Positions 18,851-28,285 are shown, counted from the stretch's first letter. The stretch: 64,000 bases of DNA from Alteromonas sp. KUL42 (GCF_006538325.1 NZ_BJKK01000002.1:310001-374000), one strand, 5' to 3'. Notes: generated by a model from the letters alone, not told the origin. Translations and numbers: made by a program.

Positions 18851-20580
18851 AGGGTCTTTTCAACTCCACCAAAACGCACACCCCCAAATGGGTTTATGGT
18901 CATGTTTTCTAAATCTTTACGATAAGCTTGATAGCGATATGCATGTGCAATAGGTACTAAGGGAAGGCGCTCGTAAAGTAGACGATTTACTTGTTGATAT
19001 ATAGCATTGCGTTCATCGATATTATCAGTCTGCAGTGCTTTATTAAGCAACTCATCATAGTCTTTATTGCACCACATGGCTCGGTTTGTACCAGAAGGAA
19101 TGGCACCGCAACTTAGCAGCGGTCGATAAAAGTTGTCGGGGTCACCATTGTCAGCCGACCAGCCAATTAAAACGGAATCGTGCAAACCTTCTTGAAGGTG
19201 GCGTCTAAACGTCGTCCAGTCATAACTTACTATTGTGGCATCTATGCCAACATCACGTAAGTAACGTTGTATTAGTTCTGCCATTTTATGGGCATTAGGG
19301 TTATAGGCTCGTTCCACAGGCATAGCCCAAATTGTCATAGAGAAACCTGGTTTTACACCCGAATCAGACAGTAGCTTTCTTGCTAACACCGGGTTGTAAG
19401 CCGTGTCATCAGCGTCATTTTGAAACGCCCAGCTTGCAGCAGGTAACAGTGTTTTGGCTCTGGTAGCGCTATCAAAATAAACGGCTTCCAAAAGTGTATT
19501 TTTGTCAATTGCAGCGGCAAGTGCATGTCTTACATCAGGGTTGTCAAAGGGCGGGCGTTGAGTATTAAATGCCCAAAAGCCAATATTCAGCCCTGGCTTT
19601 TCTGCTAATACTAGATCATCTCGGGTACGAATTACCTCGAGTTCTGTCTGTGCGGGAAATGCGGTGGCGTCGCATTCACCAGTGATTAGTTTAGCCAGAC
19701 GTAAAGAGCTGCGGGGAGTAATGTCAAAAACAAGTTGTTTGACGGATGTATTTGACGCGTCCTCTATCGAGTTTGCTAGCGTCGTTTCGTCTTGCTGTGT
19801 GGAATTAACCGCTACATTTTGTGATTCATTATCGGCAAAGGTTTCGGGAGTATTGTCGTTAATAAGTCGCCAATATTGATTGTGACGCGCGTACTTAATG
19901 AAATGGTCTTTGCGGTAGCTGACAAATTTAAACGGGCCAGTGCCAATGGGAAGTTGGTCAATTTTACTCGGCGTACCGTCTTCGGCAAGCTGCGAGGCAT
20001 ACTCTTCAGACAGAATAACCGCGAAGTCTGTGGCAAGATTTGAAAGAAAAGAACTATCGCGACGTTTCAATGTTATTTCTATGCGATATCCATTCACTCT
20101 CTCGACAGAAGCTATGTTCTGAGCCAGCCCTAAACTTTCAAAATAAGGGTAGCGCCCCCCTGATACATAGTGATAAGGGTGAGAGCGCAATCTCCACCTG
20201 TCTAAACTAAAAATAACATCATCAGCATTAAATGTGCGAGACGGTGTAAAATACGCTGTAGAGTGAAACGCAACGTCTTTTCTCAACTGAAAAACATAAG
20301 TCAGGCCGTCGTTGGTTACCAGCCAGCTGCTCGCTAAACTCGGGACAATGCGACCTGAATCTGGGTCAAAATCGAGCAATCTGTCGTACAGTTGGTGTGA
20401 GGAGGCATCTGATGTCGTACTGGACGTATCGAGTTGTGGGTTAAAAGTAACCGGGTTACTCTCAGAACAATAAATAATGCCTGAATTGTAGAACGCTTGC
20501 TTGTTTTGTTTACCACAAGACACGACTAATAGCGCTGTAAATAGCACTAAAAACAAACGAACTACCCAACCATTGAACAT
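18847..20580 (-). CDS. sapA: Peptide ABC transporter substrate-binding lipoprotein SapA
   Basis: A 577-residue family-5 extracellular solute-binding protein. The signal ends in the lipobox VVSC, so it is a lipoprotein (E. coli SapA is described as periplasmic). Typical family-5 segments are visible: RKDVAFHSTAYFTPSRTFNADDVIFSLDR near 100 (split here across the motif), GTGPFKF near 205, and IGWSADNGDPDNFYRPLLSC near 460. A Ser/Thr/Asn-rich insert around 235-275 is unusual and may be a surface loop. It begins 3 bp after the pspF stop, so it is likely to be co-transcribed with the regulator. Confidence 0.9.
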   Translation of the reverse strand: MFNGWVVRLFLVLFTALLVVSCGKQNKQAFYNSGIIYCSESNPVTFNPQLDTSSTTSDASSHQLYDRLLDFDPDSGRIVPSLASSWLVTNDGLTYVFQLRKDVAFHSTAYFTPSRTFNADDVIFSLDRWRLRSHPYHYVSGGRYPYFESLGLAQNIASVERVNGYRIEITLKRRDSSFLSNLATDFAVILSEEYASQLAEDGTPSKIDQLPIGTGPFKFVSYRKDHFIKYARHNQYWRLINDNTPETFADNESQNVAVNSTQQDETTLANSIEDASNTSVKQLVFDITPRSSLRLAKLITGECDATAFPAQTELEVIRTRDDLVLAEKPGLNIGFWAFNTQRPPFDNPDVRHALAAAIDKNTLLEAVYFDSATRAKTLLPAASWAFQNDADDTAYNPVLARKLLSDSGVKPGFSMTIWAMPVERAYNPNAHKMAELIQRYLRDVGIDATIVSYDWTTFRRHLQEGLHDSVLIGWSADNGDPDNFYRPLLSCGAIPSGTNRAMWCNKDYDELLNKALQTDNIDERNAIYQQVNRLLYERLPLVPIAHAYRYQAYRKDLENMTINPFGGVRFGGVEKTL

Positions 20581-20583
20581 GCC

Positions 20584-21693
20584 CTAAGCCTCAACGTTCT
20601 CTGCGGAAGAATCTAACAAATTGTACTTTTTAAGATAACCACGTAACTGATGGTATGTCAGGCTTAATTTTTCAGCGGTTTTTTTCTGATTGAACTGACT
20701 ATCAGCAAGCGCCTGTTTTATCATATCTATCTCGTATTGTTGAGAGCGTTCTTTTAGATCAATAGGATAATCGACTATTTCGGGCAGTTCATTGGTTTGT
20801 TTTGCAGGTTGTGACACTTCAGGTGTTGCTGTTACTGGAGCAATAGGTACTGAAACGGGTGAGGTATCTGTAGAAACTCTGTCGTTTGTTTTAACTCTAT
20901 TTTTAGGGCGAAATGCCGATTCGAAGGGGTCTAAAACAATTTCATGTACCGGTAAGTGAGGGTTATTAGTGCGGTAAACTGCCCGCTCTATAACGTTCTT
21001 AAGTTCACGAATATTACCTGGCCACTCGTATTCAAGCAGTGTGCGTTTCGCTTTTTCCGTAAAGCCACTAAAAAGCTCCATTTCCATTTCTCGTGCCATA
21101 TTAATGGCGAAATGCTCTGCTAGCATCATAATGTCTTCGCGTCTTTCGCGAAGTGGGGGAATAGTAATAACGTCAAATGCCAACCTATCGAGCAAATCTG
21201 CACGAAACTCACCAGACTCTGCCAAAGCGGGCAAATCTTCATTGGTTGCTGCAATAAGACGAACATCCGTCTTTACTGATTTACTGCCACCTACACGTTC
21301 AAATTCTCCGTATTCAACAACGCGAAGTAGTTTTTCTTGAATTAGGCCAGAGGTGTTGGCTAACTCGTCGAGAAATAGCGTACCATTGTGGGCTACTTCA
21401 AAGCGACCTTCTCGTCTTTTAGACGCACCAGTAAATGCGCCGGCTTCATAACCGAACAATTCACTTTCAAGTAAACTCTCGCTTAATGCTGCACAGTTGA
21501 GTTTGACGTAATTCTGATCCCAACGCTTCGACAAAAAGTGGAGTCGAGCAGCAATTAATTCTTTACCCGTACCCCGTTCACCTATCACTAAGACAGGTTT
21601 ATCAAGTGGTGCGATTTGTGAAATTTGCTCTAGTATTTCAAGAAAACTGTTTGCTTGACCAAGTAAATTGTCTTGCTGTCGGTACCTACTCAT
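20584..21693 (-). CDS. pspF: Sigma-54-dependent activator of the phage-shock genes, PspF
   Basis: The frame opens at a TTG (21705), but ATG 21693 has GAGGGA five bases before it and gives the usual PspF start MSRYRQQDNLLGQ; the product is 369 residues (E. coli PspF is 325). It has no receiver domain: the AAA+ module starts at once, with Walker A GERGTGKE, the sigma-54 contact loop GAFTGA, and Walker B GTLFLDEL. A Thr/Pro/Val-rich linker (about 265-310) leads to a Fis-type helix-turn-helix (KKTAEKLSLTYHQLRGYLKK). It is divergent from pspA, which it should activate through the -24/-12 promoter at 21818. In the family PspA holds it inactive until membrane stress. Confidence 0.95.
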   Translation of the reverse strand: MSRYRQQDNLLGQANSFLEILEQISQIAPLDKPVLVIGERGTGKELIAARLHFLSKRWDQNYVKLNCAALSESLLESELFGYEAGAFTGASKRREGRFEVAHNGTLFLDELANTSGLIQEKLLRVVEYGEFERVGGSKSVKTDVRLIAATNEDLPALAESGEFRADLLDRLAFDVITIPPLRERREDIMMLAEHFAINMAREMEMELFSGFTEKAKRTLLEYEWPGNIRELKNVIERAVYRTNNPHLPVHEIVLDPFESAFRPKNRVKTNDRVSTDTSPVSVPIAPVTATPEVSQPAKQTNELPEIVDYPIDLKERSQQYEIDMIKQALADSQFNQKKTAEKLSLTYHQLRGYLKKYNLLDSSAENVEA

Positions 21694-21817
21694 TAAATCC
21701 CTCAAATGTTAGTCATTTCGACCAATTAATAGTGTAGAACAAAAAAATCATTAAACGAGCATTATTTCTAATTTAAGAAAAGTTATATTTATTATAGAGT
21801 TATGCGGTTTTTATAGT

Positions 21818-21833
21818 TGGCAAGCATATTGCG
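21818..21833 (+). promoter_or_regulatory. Sigma-54 (-24/-12) promoter of pspA
   Basis: TGGCAAGCATATTGCG matches the consensus TGGCACG-N4-TTGCA with the invariant GG and GC exactly spaced. It lies 79 bp before the pspA start, and the activator gene is divergent. The AT-rich stretch at 21720-21800 is the probable PspF-binding and IHF region. Confidence 0.88.
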
Positions 21834-21911
21834 TATACTTTTCACAAGAGTAACCGTGTTTATCAAGTGTTTATTGATAACAAATCAAATTTTTAGCAAG
21901 AGGTAATTATT

Positions 21912-22595
21912 ATGGGTATCTTCTCGCGTTTCACCGATATTGTGAATTCAAATATAAATGCGCTACTAGATAAAGCTGAAGATCCTGAAAAAATGGTTAG
22001 ATTAATCATTCAGGAAATGGAAGACACACTGGTAGAGGTGCGTTCTGCATCAGCTAAAACTTTGGCAAACAAAAAGGACATTGTTAATCAAATTGCTAAA
22101 TATGAGCACGACGCTGCTGAATGGGAAGCTAAAGCCGAGTTGGCATTAAGCAAAGACCGCGAAGACCTCGCTCGTGCAGCATTGCAGGAAAAGAAAAAAT
22201 CTGCTGAAGCCGCAGAGTCATTGAGCAAAGAACTGACCATAGTTGAAGAGCAAATTAGTAAACTTCAAGATGAAATTGGTCAGTTACAAGACAAGCTAGC
22301 AGACGCTAAGAGCCGCCAGAAAGCGATCATCATGCGTCAAAAAACGGCCAGTTCGCGTTTAGAGGTGAAAAAGACCCTTGATAGCAGTAAAGTTGATAAC
22401 GCAATGGGGCGTTTTGAGCAATACGAGCGTAAAATTGACGATTTAGAGTCGCAAGTAGACGCGTATGACTTAGGTAAAAAGACATTGCAAGATGAGTTTG
22501 CCGAGTTAGAAGCTAGCGATAAAGTTGAAGATGAGCTAGCTGCGTTGAAGGCAAAAATTAAAGGTGCTAACAGCGGCACTGAAAAATCAGAATAA
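21912..22595 (+). CDS. pspA: Phage-shock protein A
   Basis: A 227-residue PspA/IM30-family protein, nearly all helical and strongly coiled-coil (heptads from about 25 to 215). It opens MGIFSRFTDIVNSNINALLDKAEDPEKM, an amphipathic membrane-binding helix followed by the family-typical EDP segment (quoted in short: MGIFSRF, EDPEKM). In relatives it forms ESCRT-III-like assemblies that patch stressed membranes, and it restrains PspF. An AAGAGGT site precedes the ATG. Confidence 0.96.
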   Translation: MGIFSRFTDIVNSNINALLDKAEDPEKMVRLIIQEMEDTLVEVRSASAKTLANKKDIVNQIAKYEHDAAEWEAKAELALSKDREDLARAALQEKKKSAEAAESLSKELTIVEEQISKLQDEIGQLQDKLADAKSRQKAIIMRQKTASSRLEVKKTLDSSKVDNAMGRFEQYERKIDDLESQVDAYDLGKKTLQDEFAELEASDKVEDELAALKAKIKGANSGTEKSE

Positions 22596-22672
22596 AATAA
22601 AAAGAGGGCTGCCCCGTTCTATAATAGATAGCAATAGGGGCAGGTAGATCAGGGTTTGTTGGAGATTTCGAG

Positions 22673-22912
22673 ATGGATGAAGGTATCATTGCAATGTTGG
22701 TAATGCCATTGGTTGTATTTACCATTTTTGTGGCACCAATATGGTTAATTCTGCATTACCGCAGTAAAAAGCAAGTAAGCCAAGGGCTGAGTGCTGAAGA
22801 GTATGCCTCGTTGCAGACGCTTGCAGAGCAAGCTGAAAAAATGAGTGAGCGCATCGAAACTCTTGAAGCTATTTTAGACAGTGAGGCACCTGAGTGGAGG
22901 AATAGAGCATGA
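22673..22912 (+). CDS. pspB: Phage-shock protein B
   Basis: A 79-residue protein with one N-terminal membrane helix (about 7-28, AMLVMPLVVFTIFVAPIW) and a cytoplasmic coiled coil with leucine/glutamate heptads. This matches PspB, which with PspC senses membrane damage and draws PspA away from PspF. It ends in an ATGA overlap with pspC. Confidence 0.93.
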   Translation: MDEGIIAMLVMPLVVFTIFVAPIWLILHYRSKKQVSQGLSAEEYASLQTLAEQAEKMSERIETLEAILDSEAPEWRNRA

Positions 22913-23355
22913 GAAATGGTCAACAGCTCTATCGCAACCCAGAAAATGCACGTATCGCCGGAGTGTGTTCAGGTATCGCAGAATACTTTGGCTTAGAAGT
23001 TTGGTTAGTTCGTATATTGGTTGTTACTGGTTTCTTCTTACTCGCAGGTCCCTTCATACTTGTGGCCTACGTGGCAGCGTGGTTTATTTTGGATAAAAAG
23101 CCAAGTGGTTTAGAAAGTGCTGCACCAAAACCGGTATTTTCAAAAGGCAAAGGGTGGACTAATCCCAATGCTGGACAAGTGAAAAGCCCGAAAGTAGAAG
23201 TTAAAACAAAAGTATGGCAGGCAGGCGAGCCACCAAAGCAAGCGTTTCACGACATTCGCAATCGATTTGAAAAAGCAGAAGCGCGTTTACGTAAAATGGA
23301 AACGTATGTTACTTCTAGAGAATATCAGTTGAACAAAGAAATTAGCCGTCTTTAA
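22909..23355 (+). CDS. pspC: Phage-shock protein C
   Basis: A 148-residue protein with the PspC domain at the N-terminus (RNPENARIAGVCSGIAEYFG, then a membrane helix about 40-63). The C-terminal half is a basic linker and a short coiled coil (about 105-145). It overlaps pspB by four bases. With PspB it is the membrane sensor of the response. Confidence 0.94.
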   Translation: MRNGQQLYRNPENARIAGVCSGIAEYFGLEVWLVRILVVTGFFLLAGPFILVAYVAAWFILDKKPSGLESAAPKPVFSKGKGWTNPNAGQVKSPKVEVKTKVWQAGEPPKQAFHDIRNRFEKAEARLRKMETYVTSREYQLNKEISRL

Positions 23356-23372
23356 ACGTTAAGTTGTAGATA

Positions 23373-23403
23373 AAAGCCGCTCATCATTGAGCGGCTTTTT
23401 CTT
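23373..23403 (+). terminator. Terminator of pspABC
   Basis: AAAGCCGCTCA (23373-23383), loop TCAT, TGAGCGGCTTT and a run of T. This is a strong rho-independent terminator 18 bp after pspC. Confidence 0.93.
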
Positions 23404-23429
23404 TATTTATCAATGCATTTTCTCTGTCA

Positions 23430-23447
23430 TGTAAAATTCATGTTACA
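23430..23447. promoter_or_regulatory. TyrR box upstream of phhA
   Basis: TGTAAA-ATTCAT-GTTACA matches the TyrR box consensus TGTAAA-N6-TTTACA at 11 of 12 positions. It lies about 100 bp before phhA. The regulator that should bind is encoded at 24549. Confidence 0.65.
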
Positions 23448-23546
23448 GTAAGAAGAGCAAGCCGATATAGGCTACTACTTTTCCAAACCAGTATTTTCAT
23501 TAGACTAATAAGCCTACTTTGTTAAACATTATTGGTCTTTGAAGTT

Positions 23547-24356
23547 ATGCCAAAATCAACGCAGTATCAGTCGAGAGAGTCTGACAAAAATGGGCTTATT
23601 GCTTGGTCTGAAGAAGAAAATCAGATTTGGTCTGAACTGTATGCTCGACAAATTTCATTGGTTGAAGAGCGCGCATGCCAAGAGTATTTAGACGGTCTTT
23701 CTTTGCTCAAATTAAGTGAAGATCGTATTCCTCAACTCCCCGACATCAACCGCGTTTTAATTGATAAAACGGGCTGGCAAACCGCAGAAGTACCTGCGCT
23801 TATTAACTTCGGTGAATTTTTCAGGTTATTGGCAAACAAACAGTTTCCAGTCGCGACCTTTATTCGAACGAGAGAAGAGTTTGATTACTTACAAGAGCCT
23901 GACATCTTCCACGAGGTGTTCGGACATTGCCCACTATTGACCAACCCTGCATTTGCTCACTTTACGCATACTTACGGGAAATTGGGGCTTGCTGCGAGTA
24001 AAGAAGACAGGGTGTATCTAGCGCGATTGTATTGGTTTACGGTTGAATTTGGATTAGTGCGTGCCAAAGGTGGTGATGGGGACCTGAAAATATACGGTGG
24101 CGGTATTCTCTCTTCACCGGGCGAAACACTTTACGCCTTAGACAGTGATATACCTGTAAGAAAGCCTCTTACAGCTATTGATGCTTTGAGAACCCCTTAT
24201 CGCATCGATATTATGCAGCCGTTGTATTACATATTGCCTGAATTTGACCATCTCTTTGAATTGGCAGAAACTGATATTATGGCATTGGTTCAAAAAGCCA
24301 AAAAGCTAGGGCTATTTTCCCCACTTTTCCCTCCTAAAGAGAAAAAAGCCAGTTAA
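23547..24356 (+). CDS. phhA: Phenylalanine 4-hydroxylase
   Basis: The frame opens with a TTG at 23532, but ATG 23547 is the natural start, giving 269 residues (bacterial enzymes are 260-300). It oxidises phenylalanine to tyrosine using tetrahydrobiopterin and iron. The iron ligands are visible: His122 and His127 in DIFHEVFGHCPLL, and Glu167 in WFTVEFGL. No pterin-4a-carbinolamine dehydratase (phhB), which often follows, is in this window. The next gene is the TyrR-type regulator, as in the Pseudomonas phh system. Confidence 0.95.
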   Translation: MPKSTQYQSRESDKNGLIAWSEEENQIWSELYARQISLVEERACQEYLDGLSLLKLSEDRIPQLPDINRVLIDKTGWQTAEVPALINFGEFFRLLANKQFPVATFIRTREEFDYLQEPDIFHEVFGHCPLLTNPAFAHFTHTYGKLGLAASKEDRVYLARLYWFTVEFGLVRAKGGDGDLKIYGGGILSSPGETLYALDSDIPVRKPLTAIDALRTPYRIDIMQPLYYILPEFDHLFELAETDIMALVQKAKKLGLFSPLFPPKEKKAS

Positions 24357-24387
24357 TTGATTTGTTAACTAGTTGTGTTTTTAATGG

Positions 24388-24420
24388 GATGCCGCCGTTT
24401 TTAGCGGCATCTTTGTTCTT
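24388..24420 (+). terminator. Terminator of phhA
   Basis: GATGCCGC (24388-24395), an 8-nt loop and GCGGCATC (24404-24411), followed by TTTGTTCTT. Confidence 0.85.
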
Positions 24421-24512
24421 ATCGTCAAAACAAGCCCGTTCACTGCTATTCATCGCATTTTTTGTTTCTCGTAACAATTATATTGTTATCTTTTTGTAAA
24501 ACTATGGTATTC

Positions 24513-24530
24513 TGTACAAATATGTTTACA
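24513..24530. promoter_or_regulatory. TyrR box upstream of tyrR
   Basis: TGTACA-AATATG-TTTACA matches the TyrR consensus at 11 of 12 positions and ends 18 bp before the tyrR start. A further half-site, TGTAAA, is at 24495. The position over the start region suggests autorepression. Confidence 0.7.
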
Positions 24531-24548
24531 AATGAACTATAGCACCCT

Positions 24549-26105
24549 ATGCGCTTAGAAATTAGTTGTCAGGACCGTCTGGGGATCACCCAAGACGTTT
24601 TAGATATTCTTGTTACTAAAGAAATCGATCTTCGCGGAATTGAAATTGATCCAGCGGGAAAAATTTTCCTCAATTTTCCCAACATTGAATTTGCTGATTT
24701 TCAACACTTAATGCCTCAGATTCGTCGCATTGATGGCATTGATGACGTAAAGACCACATTGTTCATGCCTGGAGAGCGAGAAAAAAATCAGTTATCTGCA
24801 ATACTGAGAACACTCCCCGATCCTGTATTTTCCATTGACGCTAAAGGTAATGTCTTACTGTGCAATGATGCAGTGAGTGCTGGATTGGAAATGGCCAGTA
24901 GCGATATTATAGGAACGGATATCAGCGAGCTAGTCAAAGGCTTTAATTTCATCAAGTGGATGGATGGGAAGTCATTAGGTCCTCAAACCTCTAAGGTGAA
25001 GTTTATTCAACAAGACTATCTTGCTGATATGCTTCCAATCACCGTACCTGATGGTGATAAAAGCAAAATTATGGCGGGTGCGGTAGTTATTCTGAAATCA
25101 GAAATGCGCCTTGGGCAACAATTTAGTGCTTTTCATCAATCGCCAACAGACAGTTTTGACCGATTCGTTACGCAGTCTCCCTTTATGAAGCGTGTAGTGC
25201 ACGATGCTAAGCGGGTGGCAGATCTTGACGCGCCTATTCTTATTTTTGGCGAAACCGGCACCGGGAAGGAGATGATTGCGCGAGCTTGTCATCAATCAAG
25301 CCGACGAAGTGAAGGTGCATTTTTAGCGCTCAATTGTGCATCACTGCCAGACAGTGTGGCTGAAACTGAACTTTTCGGTTATGCCGCAGGGGCGTTTAAT
25401 CAGCCAAATGGCAAAGCAGGTCTGTTAGAGCAAGCTAAAGGTGGTACGCTGTTGCTCGATGAAATCGCTGATATGTCTTCTCAACTGCAAGCAAAGCTAT
25501 TACGTGTTTTAGAGGATGGCGAATTTAGGCGAGTAGGGGATGCAGAGCCCGTGAAAGTAGATGTGAGGTTCATCTGTACTACTTGTCGTGACCTTGGACA
25601 GTTAGTCGAAGAAGGACGTTTTAGAAAGGAACTTTACTACCGTTTGAACGTGCTAAGTTTAGTCATGCCATCACTTAAAGACCGTCGTCAGGATATTGTA
25701 CCGCTAGCAGAGGCGTTTATTGTACAACACAGTACAAAGCTTGGCCGACGTCCAGCAAAGCTGAGTAAATCATGTGTAGATTTTCTTCAGCAATACCCTT
25801 GGCCGGGTAATGTTAGACAGCTTCAAAATGCGTTATATCGGGCCTTGTCACTGCTAGATGGGAAAGAGATAACCAAAGAAGATATCCAGCTTCCTAGTTG
25901 TGCGCCTAGTGTGACTTACATCGACGAAAATTTCGATGGTACGTTAGATGAAGAAGTGAAAAAATTTGAAAAAGATTTACTGAAGCGCTTGTATCCGTTT
26001 TATCCAAGTACCCGTCAACTCGCTAAAAAATTAGGATTAAGTCACACGGCAATAGCGAACAAGCTACGCGAATACGGTATCAACAAAGCCACAGTAAAGC
26101 TTTAA
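24549..26105 (+). CDS. tyrR: TyrR/PhhR-type regulator of aromatic amino-acid genes
   Basis: A 518-residue protein with the full TyrR layout (E. coli TyrR is 513). There is an N-terminal ACT domain (about 1-75, RLEISCQDRLGITQDVLDIL), a PAS domain (about 78-190), an AAA+ domain (about 205-440; Walker A GETGTGKE, Walker B GTLLLDEI) and a C-terminal helix-turn-helix (TRQLAKKLGLSHTAIANKL). The sigma-54 contact loop reads GAFNQP instead of GAFTGA. It therefore acts, like TyrR, on sigma-70 promoters. Its neighbours are phhA upstream and tyrosine-degradation genes downstream, so it is likely to activate phenylalanine and tyrosine catabolism (the PhhR role). Confidence 0.94.
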   Translation: MRLEISCQDRLGITQDVLDILVTKEIDLRGIEIDPAGKIFLNFPNIEFADFQHLMPQIRRIDGIDDVKTTLFMPGEREKNQLSAILRTLPDPVFSIDAKGNVLLCNDAVSAGLEMASSDIIGTDISELVKGFNFIKWMDGKSLGPQTSKVKFIQQDYLADMLPITVPDGDKSKIMAGAVVILKSEMRLGQQFSAFHQSPTDSFDRFVTQSPFMKRVVHDAKRVADLDAPILIFGETGTGKEMIARACHQSSRRSEGAFLALNCASLPDSVAETELFGYAAGAFNQPNGKAGLLEQAKGGTLLLDEIADMSSQLQAKLLRVLEDGEFRRVGDAEPVKVDVRFICTTCRDLGQLVEEGRFRKELYYRLNVLSLVMPSLKDRRQDIVPLAEAFIVQHSTKLGRRPAKLSKSCVDFLQQYPWPGNVRQLQNALYRALSLLDGKEITKEDIQLPSCAPSVTYIDENFDGTLDEEVKKFEKDLLKRLYPFYPSTRQLAKKLGLSHTAIANKLREYGINKATVKL

Positions 26106-26407
26106 TTAATTCTTTTAGCCTGTTATGGCGGTAGTTATTACACTGCTATTTATTCTTTGAGGGCGTGTTGCGTTTAATTTACAACACGCCTCAACATAGC
26201 GAATTAGCGCTGTCTGCGTATTCCTTTTTACTTTCCGCGTACACCCTTTCTTACACTGTTATAAAACATCATCTTCATCACACTTTTCAATTCCTACCAA
26301 CTAGTGGCATAACTACATATACGTGAATTTCATATGATGTTGAACAATTATCGTATTGAAGTGGTACACATCGTAAAAATTAGCAATGAGTTTTCGAGGA
26401 AAGAACA
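26106..26407. other. Intergenic region tyrR-fahA
   Basis: No gene is seen. A hairpin, GGCGTGTTG (26162-26170) with CAACACGCC (26182-26190), may end the tyrR transcript, though no T-run follows. A weak TyrR-like site on the minus strand (26238-26255, about 9 of 12 consensus positions) could link fahA to the regulator. Confidence 0.4.
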
Positions 26408-27418
26408 ATGAAGCTAGCAACCTATAAAAATGAAACCCGTGATGGCTGCTTAATGGTAGTGTCGAGGGATCTTTCTCGAGCGTGCAGTGCACAAGACATA
26501 GTAAATACAATGCAAAATGCATTAGACAATTGGCAAGAAGTTTCACCACAGTTGCAAATGCGTTATCAAGCGTTAAATGATAACGCGTGTGAGAGTGTGC
26601 CTTTTGACCCATCTCGCTGTGAATCTCCATTGCCCAGAGCGTATCAATGGGCAGATGGTAGCGCTTATGTTAATCATGTTGAGTTAGTTCGCAAAGCTCG
26701 TGGTGCAGAGATGCCCGATACATTTTGGACAGATCCACTAATGTATCAAGGTGGCTCTGACGACTTTATTGGCCCAAATGACGACATTATTTTACCCAGT
26801 GATGATTGGGGAATTGATTTTGAAGGTGAAGTTGCAGTAGTAACCGATGACGTTCCAATGGCGTGCACCCCTGAACAGGCAGCTGAGCGTATTCGGCTTG
26901 TAATGTTAGTTAACGATGTGTCGCTGCGTGGTCTAATTCCAGGTGAATTGGCGAAAGGGTTTGGCTTTTTCCAATCGAAGCCTGCATCGAGCTTTTCTCC
27001 TGTGGCGGTTACGCCCGATGAACTGGGTGACGCATGGAAAGACAATAAAGTACACCTTCCATTGCGTTCTACCTACAACGGTGAACTGTTTGGTCAGCCT
27101 GAAGCAGGTGAAGATATGACGTTTGATTTTGGTCAATTAGTAGCACATGCGGCCAAATCAAGAAATTTAGGCGCTGGCGCTATCATTGGCTCAGGTACCG
27201 TATCCAATAAACAGGGAACAGATCATGGTTCTGCTATCTCTGAGGGCGGTTTAGGTTATTCATGTATTGCTGAAGTTAGAATGATTGAAACAATTCGCGA
27301 TGGTAAGCCTGCAACACCTTTCATGCAGTTTGGTGATCGCATTCGCATAGAGATGTTGGACACCGAAGGGAATAGTGTGTTCGGTGCAATTGAACAGCAG
27401 GTTAAACCGCTTAATTAA
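26408..27418 (+). CDS. fahA: Fumarylacetoacetate hydrolase (fumarylacetoacetase)
   Basis: A 336-residue member of the FAH family that splits fumarylacetoacetate to fumarate and acetoacetate, the last step of tyrosine degradation. The FAH fold is recognisable from DWGIDFEGEVAVVTDDVP (metal-ligand acidic residues, about 135-152), LVNDVSLRG and GSGTVSNKQGTDHG. The length fits the bacterial form. AGGAAAG precedes the ATG. The isomerase maiA follows after 91 bp, confirming the pathway. Confidence 0.92.
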   Translation: MKLATYKNETRDGCLMVVSRDLSRACSAQDIVNTMQNALDNWQEVSPQLQMRYQALNDNACESVPFDPSRCESPLPRAYQWADGSAYVNHVELVRKARGAEMPDTFWTDPLMYQGGSDDFIGPNDDIILPSDDWGIDFEGEVAVVTDDVPMACTPEQAAERIRLVMLVNDVSLRGLIPGELAKGFGFFQSKPASSFSPVAVTPDELGDAWKDNKVHLPLRSTYNGELFGQPEAGEDMTFDFGQLVAHAAKSRNLGAGAIIGSGTVSNKQGTDHGSAISEGGLGYSCIAEVRMIETIRDGKPATPFMQFGDRIRIEMLDTEGNSVFGAIEQQVKPLN

Positions 27419-27509
27419 TGATAAACGTGGGCGTGTATATTTAATTATCTGCGCGCCCTCGATTAGCGGCTAATATTAATTATGAACTCTTAAATAGCAC
27501 GGTGACAGC

Positions 27510-28166
27510 ATGAGCTTAAAACTTTATGGATATTGGCGTTCTACAGCGTCGTACCGAGTGAGAATTGCACTTAATCTAAAAGGTGTAGAGTACGAATATG
27601 TTCCCGTGCATTTGGTTAATAATGGCGGTGAGCAGCATCAAACTGAATATACTCGCCTAAACCCTTCACATCTCGTGCCGACTCTGGTTGATGAAGATGA
27701 AGATATTATGCTGAATCAATCACTCTCAATTATAGAATATTTGGACGAGCGATTTGACAATGAATACCGACTGATACCGGAGCATCGTAACGAGCGCGCG
27801 AGGGTAAGAGCGCTCGCACAAGATATTGCTTGCGACATACAACCCTTGGGTAACTTGCGGGTATTAAATGCATTGAAAGGCAATTTTGAAGCCAGCCAAG
27901 ACGATGTAGCAAAATGGGCTGCGCATTGGATTGAGTTAGGTTTTAACGGAATTGAAAAACGCCTGCAGACACAAGCAGGAAAATACTGTTTCGATTTCGA
28001 CGTAACTATGGCTGATATTTGCCTAGTGCCTCAGGTGTACAACGCAAAACGATTCAATGTGGACATGAACAAGTATCCGCTGATTAACAAAATTGCTGAT
28101 AACTGTAATCTGCTTGATGCATTTGAGAAGGCGAAACCAGAAAATCAGATTGATGCGAGTGCGTAA
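27510..28166 (+). CDS. maiA: Maleylacetoacetate isomerase (zeta-class glutathione transferase)
   Basis: A 218-residue protein that isomerises maleylacetoacetate to fumarylacetoacetate with glutathione. The N-terminal thioredoxin-like domain opens LKLYGYWRSTASYRVRIAL; its SxASxRVR stretch is the zeta-class active-site motif. The glutathione-binding segment QSLSIIEYLDERF follows (about 71-83), then an all-helical domain. It lies just after fahA, one unit. Confidence 0.95.
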   Translation: MSLKLYGYWRSTASYRVRIALNLKGVEYEYVPVHLVNNGGEQHQTEYTRLNPSHLVPTLVDEDEDIMLNQSLSIIEYLDERFDNEYRLIPEHRNERARVRALAQDIACDIQPLGNLRVLNALKGNFEASQDDVAKWAAHWIELGFNGIEKRLQTQAGKYCFDFDVTMADICLVPQVYNAKRFNVDMNKYPLINKIADNCNLLDAFEKAKPENQIDASA

Positions 28167-28225
28167 AGTTATCAGATTCTAAGGTATTTTCGCTTCGCGA
28201 AGTCGAATTGAATTACGTTCATGTC

Positions 28226-28258
28226 AAAGGGCATATCATAGTGGATATGCCCTTTTTT
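28226..28258. terminator. Bidirectional terminator between maiA and the Lrp-type gene
   Basis: AAAGGGCATATC (28226-28237), loop ATAGTG and GATATGCCCTTT followed by further T. Flanking A-run and T-run allow it to serve both converging genes. Confidence 0.9.
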
Positions 28259-28285
28259 CACACTAATGGGAGCACATTAAAAGTA

